From NCBI RefSeq assembly GCF_030413175.1, contig NZ_CP129212.1:248001-312000 (forward strand): a stretch of 64,000 bases of DNA, in the 5' to 3' direction. The stretch comes from Bradyrhizobium roseum (lineage in GTDB: Bacteria; Pseudomonadota; Alphaproteobacteria; Rhizobiales; Xanthobacteraceae). Below the pieces are notes generated by a model that was given only the letters and a program-made list of their open reading frames with translations, made no database searches and had not been told where the DNA came from. Of this stretch, positions 21,731 to 30,408 are shown piece after piece (the first letter of the stretch is position 1; every line of letters starts with the position of its first letter). The translations under genes were made by a program, and so were the position numbers.

Positions 21731-22707
21731 TCCTCCGCCTTGAACGGCCGCGCCATCAGGCCCTCGATCGCGGCGTCGATCGTGACCTTGCCGCTCAATA
21801 TCGCCGCGACCGCGCTTGATACCGGCATATCGACGTTCTGCGAAGCCGCCAGTTCGATCAGGACCGGCGCGGTGAACTCGCCCTCGGCGAGTTTTTCGCG
21901 GTTCGGCGGCTCGCCACGGCCGAGCGCGATGCCGAAGGCAAAATTGCGCGATTGCAGGCTGGAACAGCTCAGGATCAGGTCGCCGAGACCGGAAAGCCCC
22001 ATCAGCGTCTCGCTGCGCGCGCCGCAGGCGCGGCCGAGGCGCGCCAGTTCGCTGAAGCCGCGCGTGGTCAGCGCGGCCAATGCGGATGCGCCGAGCTGTC
22101 GTCCCTCGACGATGCCGGCGGCGATCGCCAGCACGTTCTTGGCCGCGCCGCCGATCTCGACGCCGCGCACGTCCGTCGTGTGGTAGGGCCGGAAGGTCGA
22201 TGAGCCCAATGCCTGCACCAGGTCGCTCGCCAGCCTCTCGTCCTTCGCGGCCAGCGTCACGGCGGTGGGTAAGCCGCGCGCGACGTCGTCGGCGAAATTC
22301 GGCCCGGACAGGATCGCCGGCGTGACCTCCGGCATCGCCTCGGCGATGACCTCGGTCATGAATTTGTGCGTGCCGCGCTCGATGCCCTTGGCGCAGGCGA
22401 TGACAGGCGTCTTCGGCCTCAGGATCGGCGCGAGTGCGGTCGCAGCCTCGCGCAGGCTTTGCGCGGGCGTGGCCAGCAGGATGATGTCCGCGCGCGCCGC
22501 CAGGGCCATGTCGGAAGTGATATCGATATCGCCGTCAAGGCTGACGCCCGGCAGCTTGGGATTCTTCCGCGTCGCCTGCATCTGGATGGCGGCTTCGGGG
22601 CTTCGCGCATACAGAACGACGTCGCGGCCGGCGCGCCGCGCGGCGCAGGCCAGCGCGCTGCCATAGGCGCCGGCGCCGATCACCGCGACCGATTTGAAGG
22701 ACGCCAT
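21727..22707 (-). CDS. gpsA: Glycerol-3-phosphate dehydrogenase [NAD(P)+]
   Basis: Reduces dihydroxyacetone phosphate to sn-glycerol-3-phosphate for phospholipid synthesis. The 326-residue protein begins [14 protein letters not shown], the dinucleotide-binding loop, and carries CAKGIERG and the active-site [17 protein letters not shown] block, then [16 protein letters not shown] with the catalytic Lys near residue 190. It starts one base after the tsaD stop and overlaps the EVE gene at its end, forming a tight minus-strand trio. Confidence 0.96.
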   Translation of the reverse strand: MASFKSVAVIGAGAYGSALACAARRAGRDVVLYARSPEAAIQMQATRKNPKLPGVSLDGDIDITSDMALAARADIILLATPAQSLREAATALAPILRPKTPVIACAKGIERGTHKFMTEVIAEAMPEVTPAILSGPNFADDVARGLPTAVTLAAKDERLASDLVQALGSSTFRPYHTTDVRGVEIGGAAKNVLAIAAGIVEGRQLGASALAALTTRGFSELARLGRACGARSETLMGLSGLGDLILSCSSLQSRNFAFGIALGRGEPPNREKLAEGEFTAPVLIELAASQNVDMPVSSAVAAILSGKVTIDAAIEGLMARPFKAEE

Positions 22708-22708
22708 C

Positions 22709-23782
22709 TCAGAAACCTGCGCGCGTCTTGGCGTAGCCGGCCGGCGCGGTCGCGTTGGCGTCGAGCAGCCAGCGGGCGCGGGGCGGCGCGTCCATCGTAT
22801 CGGTCAGGCCGAGCGCCATCCGTTCGGCGCCGGCCCAGGCGATCATTGCGCCGTTGTCGGTGCACAGCGCCGGCGGCGGGATGATCAGCGTGGTCTGCGC
22901 CTTTGCGGCGACGTCCTGCAGCGCGCCGCGGATGGCGCGATTGGCGGCGACGCCGCCGGCCGCCACCAGCGCGCGCGGCGGGCCGAACCGTTCGTTGAAC
23001 AGTCGCAACCCCACGCTCAGCCGGTCCGCGGTCGATTCCAGCACCGCGGCCTGAAAGCCGGCGCAGAGATCGCTGATATCCTGCGGCTCCAGCGGCGTCA
23101 TGCGGCTGGCTTCGTTGCGCACCGCGGTCTTCAATCCCGACAGCGAGAAATTCGCGTCCGGCCGCCCGAGCATCGGCCGCGGAAACGCGAACCGTTTTGG
23201 GTTGCCGTCGGCCGCCGCCCGTTCGACCTCCGGTCCGCCGGGGTAGGGCAGCGACAGCATCTTTGCCACCTTGTCGAAAGCTTCACCCATCGCGTCGTCG
23301 ACGGTGGTGCCGAGCCGGACATACTGCCCGACGCCGATCACGGCCACGATCTGGGTATGGCCGCCGGAGGCCAGAAACAGGCAATAGGGAAAGGCGAGCG
23401 CGCAGGTCAGCCGCGGCGTCAGCGCGTGGGCTTCAAGATGGTTGACCGCGATCAGCGGCGTATCATGCACCATCGCAATCGCCTTGGCGGTTGTCAGGCC
23501 GACGATCACGCCGCCGATCAGGCCCGGGCCAGCGGCGGCGGCCACCGCCGACAATTGCGCAAACTCCGTGTTGGCGTCCTTCATTGCACGGCCGACGATG
23601 CCGTCGAGCAGCTCGATATGGGCACGCGCCGCAATCTCCGGCACCACGCCGCCGAAACGCGCATGCTCGGTGGTCTGCGAGTGCACGATATTGGACAGAA
23701 TCCTGCCGTTGCCGTCGCGCTGGCGTTCGACCACGGCGGCTGCGGTTTCATCGCAGGTGGTTTCGATACCCAGCACCAGCAT
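22709..23782 (-). CDS. tsaD: tRNA N6-adenosine threonylcarbamoyltransferase TsaD
   Basis: Transfers threonylcarbamoyl from TC-AMP to A37 of ANN-decoding tRNAs (t6A), together with TsaB and TsaE. The 357-residue protein begins [17 protein letters not shown], has the metal-binding HIELLD and NHLEAHAL histidines (H-x3-H), and SGGHTQIV near 140. One substrate would be the tRNA-Thr at 27.9 kb. I chose the ATG at 23782; an upstream TTG at 23800 would add six residues. It is divergent from hemD across about 130 bases. Confidence 0.95.
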   Translation of the reverse strand: MLVLGIETTCDETAAAVVERQRDGNGRILSNIVHSQTTEHARFGGVVPEIAARAHIELLDGIVGRAMKDANTEFAQLSAVAAAAGPGLIGGVIVGLTTAKAIAMVHDTPLIAVNHLEAHALTPRLTCALAFPYCLFLASGGHTQIVAVIGVGQYVRLGTTVDDAMGEAFDKVAKMLSLPYPGGPEVERAAADGNPKRFAFPRPMLGRPDANFSLSGLKTAVRNEASRMTPLEPQDISDLCAGFQAAVLESTADRLSVGLRLFNERFGPPRALVAAGGVAANRAIRGALQDVAAKAQTTLIIPPPALCTDNGAMIAWAGAERMALGLTDTMDAPPRARWLLDANATAPAGYAKTRAGF

Positions 23783-23912
23783 CGGCTTGTCGTTGTCCAA
23801 TTTGATCCCTTATTTCGACGCTTGCGCTATCGCAACGCTTCTGTAACCGGGTAGCACTACGAGGTGACGGCGTGCAATCGGGCAATCGAATCGTATTGGC
23901 GGAGATTTGAAT

Positions 23913-24659
23913 ATGGCCGTTCTTGTCACGCGCCCGTATCCGGACGATGAGACGACGGCCGAGGCGCTGCGTGCCCGGGGTTTCGGTGTCCTGCGCGCGC
24001 CGATGCTGCGGTTCGAGCCGTTGCCGTTCGAGGACGATACGGATGCGGTCTATGGCGCCGTGATCGTCACCAGCGCCAACGCGCTACGCGCCATCGCGCC
24101 GCAGCTGGCGGGTCACCGGCTGCTCAAGCTGCCGCTGTTTGCGGTTGGCGAAAACACCGCCGCCGCGGCGCGCGACGCCGGGTTTGGCAAGGTGACCGCG
24201 TCGAAGGGCGATGCCGGCGCGTTGCGCGATCTGGTGCTGGCGCACGCCAAGTCGAAACGATTGAAGAAATCTAATCCAATTCTCTATCTCGCCGGCGCTG
24301 ACCTCGCGCGCGACTTGGCGGGCGAACTCGGCGCGGGCGGCTTGACGGTCGTGACGCAGACCACCTACCGGATGGTGCCGGCGCCCAGCCTGCCGCGCGA
24401 GGTATGTGACGCTTTCGTGGCACATGAGGTCGAGGCCGTGCTGCATTACTCGCGGCGCAGCGCGCGCGCATTTCTGGATGCGGCGCGCGCCGGCGGCGTC
24501 GAAATCTCGGCGCTGGCGCTGCCGCAATGCTGCATTTCGGCGGCCGTCGCCGCCGTCCTGCGCGATGCCGGCGCGACTCAGGTCACGGCGGCGGCGACGC
24601 CGGACGAAAACGCCCTGTTCCAGGCGCTCGCCCGGGCGCTGCAGAAGCCGGCCGGCTGA
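23913..24659 (+). CDS. hemD: Uroporphyrinogen-III synthase
   Basis: Closes hydroxymethylbilane to uroporphyrinogen III in haem and corrin synthesis. The family is weakly conserved; the 248-residue length, the N-terminal VTRPYPDDETTAEALRARGF, the SANALRAIAP block and the ISAAVAAVLRDAG region near the C-terminus support the call, as does the position ahead of the Mic60-like gene and hemY. The ATG at 23913 follows GGAG; a TTG at 23907 is less likely. hemC, which directly precedes hemD in many alphaproteobacteria, is absent here. Confidence 0.88.
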   Translation: MAVLVTRPYPDDETTAEALRARGFGVLRAPMLRFEPLPFEDDTDAVYGAVIVTSANALRAIAPQLAGHRLLKLPLFAVGENTAAAARDAGFGKVTASKGDAGALRDLVLAHAKSKRLKKSNPILYLAGADLARDLAGELGAGGLTVVTQTTYRMVPAPSLPREVCDAFVAHEVEAVLHYSRRSARAFLDAARAGGVEISALALPQCCISAAVAAVLRDAGATQVTAAATPDENALFQALARALQKPAG

Positions 24660-24781
24660 CGTTAATCTTTTAGTCTGACCATGGCGTTATCGGAAAAGCG
24701 GTGCCGCCATCGCCGGATCATGCTCTAAGACGTCCGGATTCTGCTAAGTTCCGGAACCTAACCATTCAAGGGAACCGCGTA

Positions 24782-25987
24782 ATGGTCGATGACAGGCCCG
24801 AAGACACTGGATCGCTACCCGATTCGAGCGGGCCGAAGCGCAAGCCGCCGACCATCGATCTCGAGGCGAGTGAAGTGTCGAGCGAGTCGCGAAGCGCAGC
24901 TGAAGCGAGCGCCGCAGCGACGTCGTCCGCGTCATCGCCCGGTCCTGCGCCCGAAGCTTCCTCGGTGCCGCCGGTTGGCGCGCCGGCTGCACGGCCGGTC
25001 TCGCCATGGATCATCGCGCCTGTCTCGGGCGCGGCCGCCGCGGCGCTGGTGATCGGCGTCGGCTGGATGCTGGGTTGGCCGGCGGTTCAACCCGCGTCCG
25101 CGCCCGCGTCGCAGGTTAATGCCGCGATCGACAGTCTTACCTCCCGTGTAGCCGGATTGGAGCCGAAGGTCGGCAAGCCCGTTCCGGATCCCGCCGCTGC
25201 GGCGCGTACCGAAGTCCTGGAAAAAACCGTCGCGGCTTTGCGCACCGAACTGGCGGCCACGCGGACGCAGGGCGAGAAGCTGGCGTCCGCCCTCGACGAG
25301 GTGAAATCCACGCCGCGCGGCGATGGCGCCGCATCGCCTGATCTCGCGGGGATCGATGCCCGGATCGCGAAGATCGAGAGCCAGATGCGCACGCAGGGCG
25401 CCGAGATCGCGCAGCAGGGCAGCAAGCTTGCCGATGCCAAAGCCGACGCCAAGCCTGCCGACGACATGGCGCTGCGCCGTCTGGTGTCGGCCGCGCTGCT
25501 CGATGTCCAGGTCCGTATCGGCGAGCCTTTTTCGGCGACGCTCGCCGCGGCCAGGGCGCTGGCGCCCAATCCGGATGACTTGAAGCCGCTCGATCGCTTC
25601 GCGGAGAAGGGCGTGCCGAACGCCAACCGGCTGAGCACGGAATTGCTGGCTCTGGTGCCGAAACTGCAGCCGGCCGTCCCGCAGAACAGCGCGACGACCG
25701 GTACCGGCATCGTCGAGCGCCTGCAGGCCGGTGCCGCCAAGCTGGTCAAGATCGAGCGCACCGATACCGTCGGCACCGATCGCGGCGCCGTGGTGGCGCG
25801 GGTCACGGCGGCGGCGCTGCGCAATGATTTCAACGAGGCGCGGCGGGAATTGATGACGCTGGAACCGGACGACCGCGCCGCGGTGCAGTCCTGGCTCGAA
25901 CGGGCCAACGCGCGCGACGCCGCGCTGGCCGCGTCCCGAAAATTTGCGACCGATGCGATGGCTGCGCTCGCCAAACCGGCGAATTAA
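24782..25987 (+). CDS. Mitofilin/Mic60-like membrane protein (COG4223)
   Basis: A 401-residue protein with a disordered Ser/Ala/Pro-rich N-terminus (1-73), one membrane helix at about 75-99 (PWIIAPVSGAAAAALVIGVGW), a long helical/coiled-coil region (about 110-240) and a C-terminal mitofilin-type module with LDRFAEKGVPNANRLSTELLALVP near 275-300. This is the architecture of alphaproteobacterial Mic60, the bacterial counterpart of the crista-junction protein, and the gene sits in the recognised hemD-mic60-hemY context. It is expected in the inner membrane with the bulk in the periplasm. The start is the ATG at 24782, 122 bases after hemD. Confidence 0.85.
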   Translation: MVDDRPEDTGSLPDSSGPKRKPPTIDLEASEVSSESRSAAEASAAATSSASSPGPAPEASSVPPVGAPAARPVSPWIIAPVSGAAAAALVIGVGWMLGWPAVQPASAPASQVNAAIDSLTSRVAGLEPKVGKPVPDPAAAARTEVLEKTVAALRTELAATRTQGEKLASALDEVKSTPRGDGAASPDLAGIDARIAKIESQMRTQGAEIAQQGSKLADAKADAKPADDMALRRLVSAALLDVQVRIGEPFSATLAAARALAPNPDDLKPLDRFAEKGVPNANRLSTELLALVPKLQPAVPQNSATTGTGIVERLQAGAAKLVKIERTDTVGTDRGAVVARVTAAALRNDFNEARRELMTLEPDDRAAVQSWLERANARDAALAASRKFATDAMAALAKPAN

Positions 25988-25995
25988 GGATTCCG

Positions 25996-27780
25996 ATGAT
26001 CCGGATCATTCTGTTTCTGTTGCTGATCGCGCTGGGCGCCGCCGGCGCGGCCTGGGTCGCCGAGCAGACCGGCGATGTCGTGCTGTCGTGGGGCGGCTAT
26101 CGCGCCCAGACCACGTTGCCGGTGTTCGTGCTGGTGCTGGGCATCGTCATCGTGACGGCCATGATGATGTGGGCGATCCTGCACGGCCTGTGGCGCACGC
26201 CGGCGCGGATGCGCAGGAACCAGCGTGAGCGGCGCCAGGCCCGCGGCCGCCATGCGATCACGCAGGGGCTGCTCGCGATCGGCCATGGCGATTCCACCGC
26301 CGCCCGCATCCATGCCGAAGCGGCGCGCAAGCACGCGGCGCACGATCCGCTGGCGCTGCTGCTGCATGCGCAATCGGCGCAACTCGACGGCGACCGCGAC
26401 GGCGCGCAGCGCGCCTTCCGCGCCATGGCCGAGCGCGAGGACACGCGGCTGCTCGGCCTGCGCGGCCTGTTCATCGAGGCGCAGCGTTCGGACGATCCGG
26501 TGGCGGCGGTGATGGTCGCCGAGGAAGCGCTGCGAATGTCGCCCTCCTCGTCATGGGCCTCGCATGCGGTGCTCGGCTTCTGCTGCGCCAAGGGCGATTG
26601 GGCCGGCGCGCTGAAAATCCTCGACAACAACCAGTCCGCCGGGCTGATAGACAAGCCGACCTATCGAAGGCACCGCGGCGTGCTGCTGACGGCGCGCGCG
26701 CTGGAACTCGAGAAGGTCGATCGCGATCTGGCGCGCGAGAGCGTGATGGAGGCGGTCAAGCTGGCGCCGACATTGGCGCCGGCCGCGGTGCTCGCCAGCA
26801 AGTTCGAGAGCGAGGCGCATCAGGTGCGGCGTTCGATGCGACTGGTCGAGACGGCATGGCTGGCGCAGCCGCATCCCGATCTCGCCGATGCCTATGCGCA
26901 TGTAAAACTGGGCGATTCCGCGCGCCAGCGGCTGGTGCGGGTCGAGACGCTGGCGGCGAAGACGCCAGGTCACATCGAGGGCGCGCTGGCGATTGCGCGG
27001 GCCGCGATCGACGCATCCGAATTCACCAAGGCGCGCGAGGCGCTGGCGCCGTTCGTCGCCCAGCCGACGCAGCGCGTCGCGCTGCTGATGGCGGAGATCG
27101 AGCGCACCGAGCATGGCGATAGTGGCCGTGCCCGGGCCTGGACTTTGCGCGCGGTGCGCGCGCTGCACGATCCGGCCTGGACCGCGGACGGCTACGTCAG
27201 CGATCGCTGGCGGCCGGTCTCGCCCGTCACCGGGCGGCTCGACGCGTTCCAGTGGCAGACACCGGTGGCCGCGCTTCCGTCCGACAAGGGGCCCGCGATC
27301 GAATCTTCGCCGTTCGAGGAGGCGATGCTGGCAACCCCGCGCCGCGCCGTCGTGCTCGAACCACCAAAGGACGTCGAGGTGGAGGAGCCGGCCGTCGAGC
27401 CGGTCGCTCCCGCTGCGCCAGTGCCACCTGCCGCGCAGGACAATGCGCCGCCGGCGGCGGGTGCCGCCGAAATTGCCCCCGTCGTTGAATCGGCCCTTCC
27501 CGAGCCGGTCGCCGTCGACCCTGTCCCCGCGCCAGGGGCAGAACCGCCCAAACCTGCCGAATCGGCGCCAAATCAGCCGGCCCCGTTGTTCCGGTCGCGG
27601 CGGGATATTCCGAAGGCCGTTCCAGCCCCGATTCCCGCCGTCATTCCCCTGATCCGGGCGCCCGACGATCCCGGGGTCGATGAAGACGGCCCGGCGGACG
27701 AGTTCGCGGAACAAATCGGCCCGCCAAAAGCCCAGGCCGGCGGCTGGCGGGGATTTTTGTCACGCTGGGGCGGCGACTAA
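25996..27780 (+). CDS. hemY: HemY N-terminal domain protein (TPR-rich inner-membrane protein)
   Basis: A 594-residue protein of the proteobacterial HemY family (not the protoporphyrinogen oxidase also called HemY). Two membrane segments lie at about 1-20 and 41-66, the second followed by the family signature [22 protein letters not shown]-like helical repeats cover about 90-400. The C-terminal 150 residues are Pro/Ala/Glu-rich and low in complexity, an extension common in this genus group. It begins nine bases after the Mic60-like gene, so they are co-transcribed. The function is unproven; a role in late haem synthesis or membrane organisation is inferred from context. Confidence 0.9.
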   Translation: MIRIILFLLLIALGAAGAAWVAEQTGDVVLSWGGYRAQTTLPVFVLVLGIVIVTAMMMWAILHGLWRTPARMRRNQRERRQARGRHAITQGLLAIGHGDSTAARIHAEAARKHAAHDPLALLLHAQSAQLDGDRDGAQRAFRAMAEREDTRLLGLRGLFIEAQRSDDPVAAVMVAEEALRMSPSSSWASHAVLGFCCAKGDWAGALKILDNNQSAGLIDKPTYRRHRGVLLTARALELEKVDRDLARESVMEAVKLAPTLAPAAVLASKFESEAHQVRRSMRLVETAWLAQPHPDLADAYAHVKLGDSARQRLVRVETLAAKTPGHIEGALAIARAAIDASEFTKAREALAPFVAQPTQRVALLMAEIERTEHGDSGRARAWTLRAVRALHDPAWTADGYVSDRWRPVSPVTGRLDAFQWQTPVAALPSDKGPAIESSPFEEAMLATPRRAVVLEPPKDVEVEEPAVEPVAPAAPVPPAAQDNAPPAAGAAEIAPVVESALPEPVAVDPVPAPGAEPPKPAESAPNQPAPLFRSRRDIPKAVPAPIPAVIPLIRAPDDPGVDEDGPADEFAEQIGPPKAQAGGWRGFLSRWGGD

Positions 27781-27861
27781 TCCCGTTTTTCTTGCCAATC
27801 GGGGCCGTCCCCGATATCAGGTGCGGGCGTTTCGGGTCGCTCCCGACCGCCGATTTGGTCC

Positions 27862-27937
27862 GCCGCAATAGCTCAGTTGGTAGAGCACGTCATTCGTAAT
27901 GACGGGGTCACAGGTTCGAGTCCTGTTTGCGGCACCA
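27862..27937 (+). tRNA. tRNA-Thr (anticodon CGT)
   Basis: A complete 76-base cloverleaf. Acceptor arms GCCGCAA/TTGCGGC, D-arm AGCTCAGTTGGTAGAGC, anticodon stem CGTCA/TGACG with loop TTCGTAA (anticodon CGT, reading ACG), T-arm with GGTTCGAGTCC, and an encoded CCA end at 27935-27937. It lies 81 bases after hemY. Confidence 0.97.
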
Positions 27938-28063
27938 GCCTTTCAAGATTTTTTCTTTCAAATACCCGGCGCGCATTCACGGATGCGTGTGCGTGACCGA
28001 CCTCACATCACGAAGGGGCCGCCCCGCGTAGTCTCCACCCAGACCTCAAGGGGAGATACCAAC

Positions 28064-28522
28064 ATGCGTAAATTTATTCTGATTGCAGGTTTCGCTCTCG
28101 CGTCGGCCGCCGCTCATGCCGGCGATCGGAGCTTGTCGCTCGGTGGCGGCGAGACCACGAGGGTAAGTGCTCCGGCCGCCAAAGCTATCGAGGGATCGCG
28201 CACTGCCGAAGTCCCGCAGGCCGCCGAGGCCCCGAAATATGTCGAACGGCCGGCGGCCGTCGAACCCAAAGCCGAGACGACCAGGCCGGAGTCGGCCAGG
28301 TCCGATACCAGCCGCGCCGCGGCGGGCAACACCGCGAGGGTGCGGCAACGTCCGGCCGGCATGCAGCAGCGCTACGCTGGCCGTCAGACTGCCGGGGCCG
28401 GCGGCGCGTCGGCCCGCAAAGCCGCAATGATGCAGCAGAGAGGTGGGGGAGCGCACCGGATGCGCTACGGCATCAAGGCACGCATCATCAGCGCGCTGCA
28501 CCGTCACGGCATCTACTGGTAA
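28064..28522 (+). CDS. Small exported Ala/Arg-rich protein of unknown function
   Basis: A 152-residue precursor with a clear signal peptide (FILIAGFALASAAAHA, cleavage after AHA near residue 19) and a GGGAG ribosome site ahead of the ATG. The mature part is low-complexity: first Ala/Pro/Glu-rich (about 20-85), then Arg/Gln/Gly-rich, ending with a conserved-looking basic helix (RMRYGIKARIISALHRHGIYW, shown here only as its run of about 20). There is no cysteine and no enzyme motif. I do not recognise the family. It follows tRNA-Thr by about 125 bases and is convergent with the deacetylase gene. Confidence 0.7.
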   Translation: MRKFILIAGFALASAAAHAGDRSLSLGGGETTRVSAPAAKAIEGSRTAEVPQAAEAPKYVERPAAVEPKAETTRPESARSDTSRAAAGNTARVRQRPAGMQQRYAGRQTAGAGGASARKAAMMQQRGGGAHRMRYGIKARIISALHRHGIYW

Positions 28523-28541
28523 GCGCACAAATACGTATCTT

Positions 28542-28635
28542 CGTCATGCCCGGCCTTGTGCCGGGCATCCACGTCTTTCTTCCTTCGTAGCAGCTGTCAA
28601 AAACGTGGATGGCCGGGACAAGCCCGGCCATGACG
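28542..28635. repeat. Interspersed dyad repeat, copy A
   Basis: Outer arms cgtcatg (28542) and catgacg (ending 28635) enclose two nested hairpins: cccggccttgtgccggg near 28549 and ggccgggacaagcccggcc near 28611, joined by catccacgt/acgtggatg arms. A second, highly similar copy lies at 52728-52815; the two share both ends almost exactly and differ mainly in the 25-base centre. Here it separates the convergent genes at 28522 and 28675 and could act as a terminator. Confidence 0.85.
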
Positions 28636-28674
28636 CGTGGGGTCATGCGCAGCGCCTGCGAGCGCCGCAAATTC

Positions 28675-29706
28675 CTACTGCGTCACCGTCTGCACCACGC
28701 TGCTGATCGGGCGGCTGGCAACGGCCGGCACCTTCTGGTCCTTCACCAGCATCGCGTCATATTCGGGCAGCGTTTCGAGCTGTTCCTTGGCCTTCATCTG
28801 CACCACCTTGTAGCCGCCGGCCTTCAGGCGACGCAGCAGCGTCGGCAGGGCGGTCGCGGTGTGCTTCTGCAGATCGTGCATCAGGATGACGCCCTTGCCC
28901 TGCTTGTCGAGCTTGGTCATGACGTTGTTGATGACCTGATCCGGACCCGACGACCTGAAGTCGTTGGAATCGACGTCCACCGAAAACATCGAGATGTTGC
29001 GGGAGGCGAGATAGCCCAGCGCAACCTGCGTGTGCCCGAGTCCGGGGAAGCGGAAGAACGGGGCGGGCGCAGCGCCGATCGCCATCTTCACGGCGCTAAA
29101 ACCCTTCTCGATCTCTTCCTTCATCTGCGGCTCGGTCATCTTCTTGCTGTCGAGATGGGCGTGCGACCAGGTGTGCGAGCCGACGGTGTGGCCGGCGGTG
29201 TAGACCTGCTTGAGAATCTCCGGGTGATAGCTGGTGTGCTTGCCGACCGGGAAAAACAGCCCCTTGGTGCATTCGTCGGCGAGCGCCTTGAGCACGGCGG
29301 GCGTGGTCGGCCACGGACCGTCGTCGAAGGTCAGCACGACTTCCTTGTCGGTGAGGAAATCGAATTGCTTGTACTGCAGGAAGCCGAATCCGGGACCGCC
29401 TGTGGTGTCGATCACCACCATGCGGCTGACGCCGAGCGCATCAGGATTGGCGCATGAGGCCTGGCGTATCGGCTGCGGGGCGGGCACGGGCGCGGGGGCC
29501 GGCTTTGAAAGGGAAGCCGTGACCTCGACGTCATCCTTGGGTGCGGGTTTGGCCGCAGCGGGGGCCGGTAAAGGCTCGGCCTTGCGGGCGGCCATGGTTT
29601 GAGGCGGGGCCGCATCGGCCCGCGGCGCGGAGGTCCAGAACCAAACGCCGGTGATCAAAACTGCCGTCACTACACTGGCCAGCATCAGGCCCAACGCATT
29701 ACGCAT
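28675..29706 (-). CDS. Polysaccharide deacetylase (NodB-like) family protein
   Basis: A 343-residue protein with an N-terminal membrane anchor or signal (ALGLMLASVVTAVLITGVWF), a Pro/Ala/Lys-rich linker (about 30-80) and a NodB/CE4 domain. Motifs present: VVLTFDDGP (motif 1, catalytic Asp and metal Asp), HTWSHAHL (motif 2, metal His pair), FFRFPG (motif 3), SVDVDSNDF (motif 4) and ILMHDL (motif 5). It probably de-N-acetylates an extracytoplasmic amino-sugar polymer such as peptidoglycan or an exopolysaccharide; the exact target is unknown. The ATG at 29706 follows GGAAAGAG; a longer start at 29736 is less likely. Confidence 0.9.
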   Translation of the reverse strand: MRNALGLMLASVVTAVLITGVWFWTSAPRADAAPPQTMAARKAEPLPAPAAAKPAPKDDVEVTASLSKPAPAPVPAPQPIRQASCANPDALGVSRMVVIDTTGGPGFGFLQYKQFDFLTDKEVVLTFDDGPWPTTPAVLKALADECTKGLFFPVGKHTSYHPEILKQVYTAGHTVGSHTWSHAHLDSKKMTEPQMKEEIEKGFSAVKMAIGAAPAPFFRFPGLGHTQVALGYLASRNISMFSVDVDSNDFRSSGPDQVINNVMTKLDKQGKGVILMHDLQKHTATALPTLLRRLKAGGYKVVQMKAKEQLETLPEYDAMLVKDQKVPAVASRPISSVVQTVTQ

Positions 29707-29913
29707 CGCAACTCTTTCCAGATACTCGGGGTACACACACGCAACGGAGCATTAATGCCAACAATGTCTTAACGGCTCGCGAACACGCGGCCGGTACGCA
29801 CGGCAAATGAGGGGTTTATGACTAAGTGACGTTAGTCACAGTCGGCGCGCCAGTTCGGGCGCATGCTCCAACCATCAACAACGGGCCCATGACCGGGCCA
29901 ATGGGAGCCGACA

Positions 29914-30192
29914 ATGACCTCACTGTTCACCTCGACCGCCCGGAAGATCACCCTGGCGCTGGCCATCGCGGCCTCGTTCTCCGCCGTTTCCTCGACCGCG
30001 AGCTTCGCCTTCAGCTCCGAGGCGCAGCAGATGTGCACCGGCGACGCGTTCCGCCTCTGCAGCTCTGAAATCCCGAACATTCCGAAGATCACCGCCTGCA
30101 TGATCAAGAAGAAGTCCGATCTGAGCGCGGGCTGCCGCACCGTGATGGACAAGGAACTCGCCCAGAAGTCCGGCAAGCTCGCCTCGCAGTAA
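29914..30192 (+). CDS. Small exported cysteine-rich-repeat protein (paralogue 1)
   Basis: A 92-residue precursor with a signal peptide ending near residue 32 (ASFSAVSSTASFAF) and a mature part containing four cysteines spaced C-x7-C-x12-C-x11-C. This spacing and the context C-x-x-D-x-x-R-L-C ... I-T-A-C ... S-x-x-C-R resemble the GLG1/ESL-1-type cysteine-rich repeat, and the four cysteines probably form two disulphides in the periplasm. GGGAG precedes the ATG. A second protein with the same pattern is encoded at 30409, suggesting tandem duplication. Function unknown. Confidence 0.75.
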   Translation: MTSLFTSTARKITLALAIAASFSAVSSTASFAFSSEAQQMCTGDAFRLCSSEIPNIPKITACMIKKKSDLSAGCRTVMDKELAQKSGKLASQ

Positions 30193-30408
30193 GCAGCTCT
30201 CTCAAAACCTGGCTCCCGGAACGCTTGCGTCGATGCGACGCAGGCGTTTTCTGCTTTTTGGGCGTTCACGAAGCACCTGACAGGCCGGGCTCACGGCTTC
30301 GCCGGTTCCGGAACCGGAACCTTCTTCGCCGCCCGTCGGTGCCCCGAGCCACCGAAAGCGCTATAGAGATGCGCGACCTGCGGTTTCCCGATACGAAGGC
30401 ATAGCAAC

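Noticed and set aside
27862..27937. tRNA-Thr as a genomic-island attachment site
   Set aside because: No integrase, no direct repeat of the tRNA end within the window and housekeeping-like genes on both sides.
28542..28635. CRISPR-like repeat
   Set aside because: Only two copies 24 kb apart and no spacer array; a dispersed dyad element explains it.
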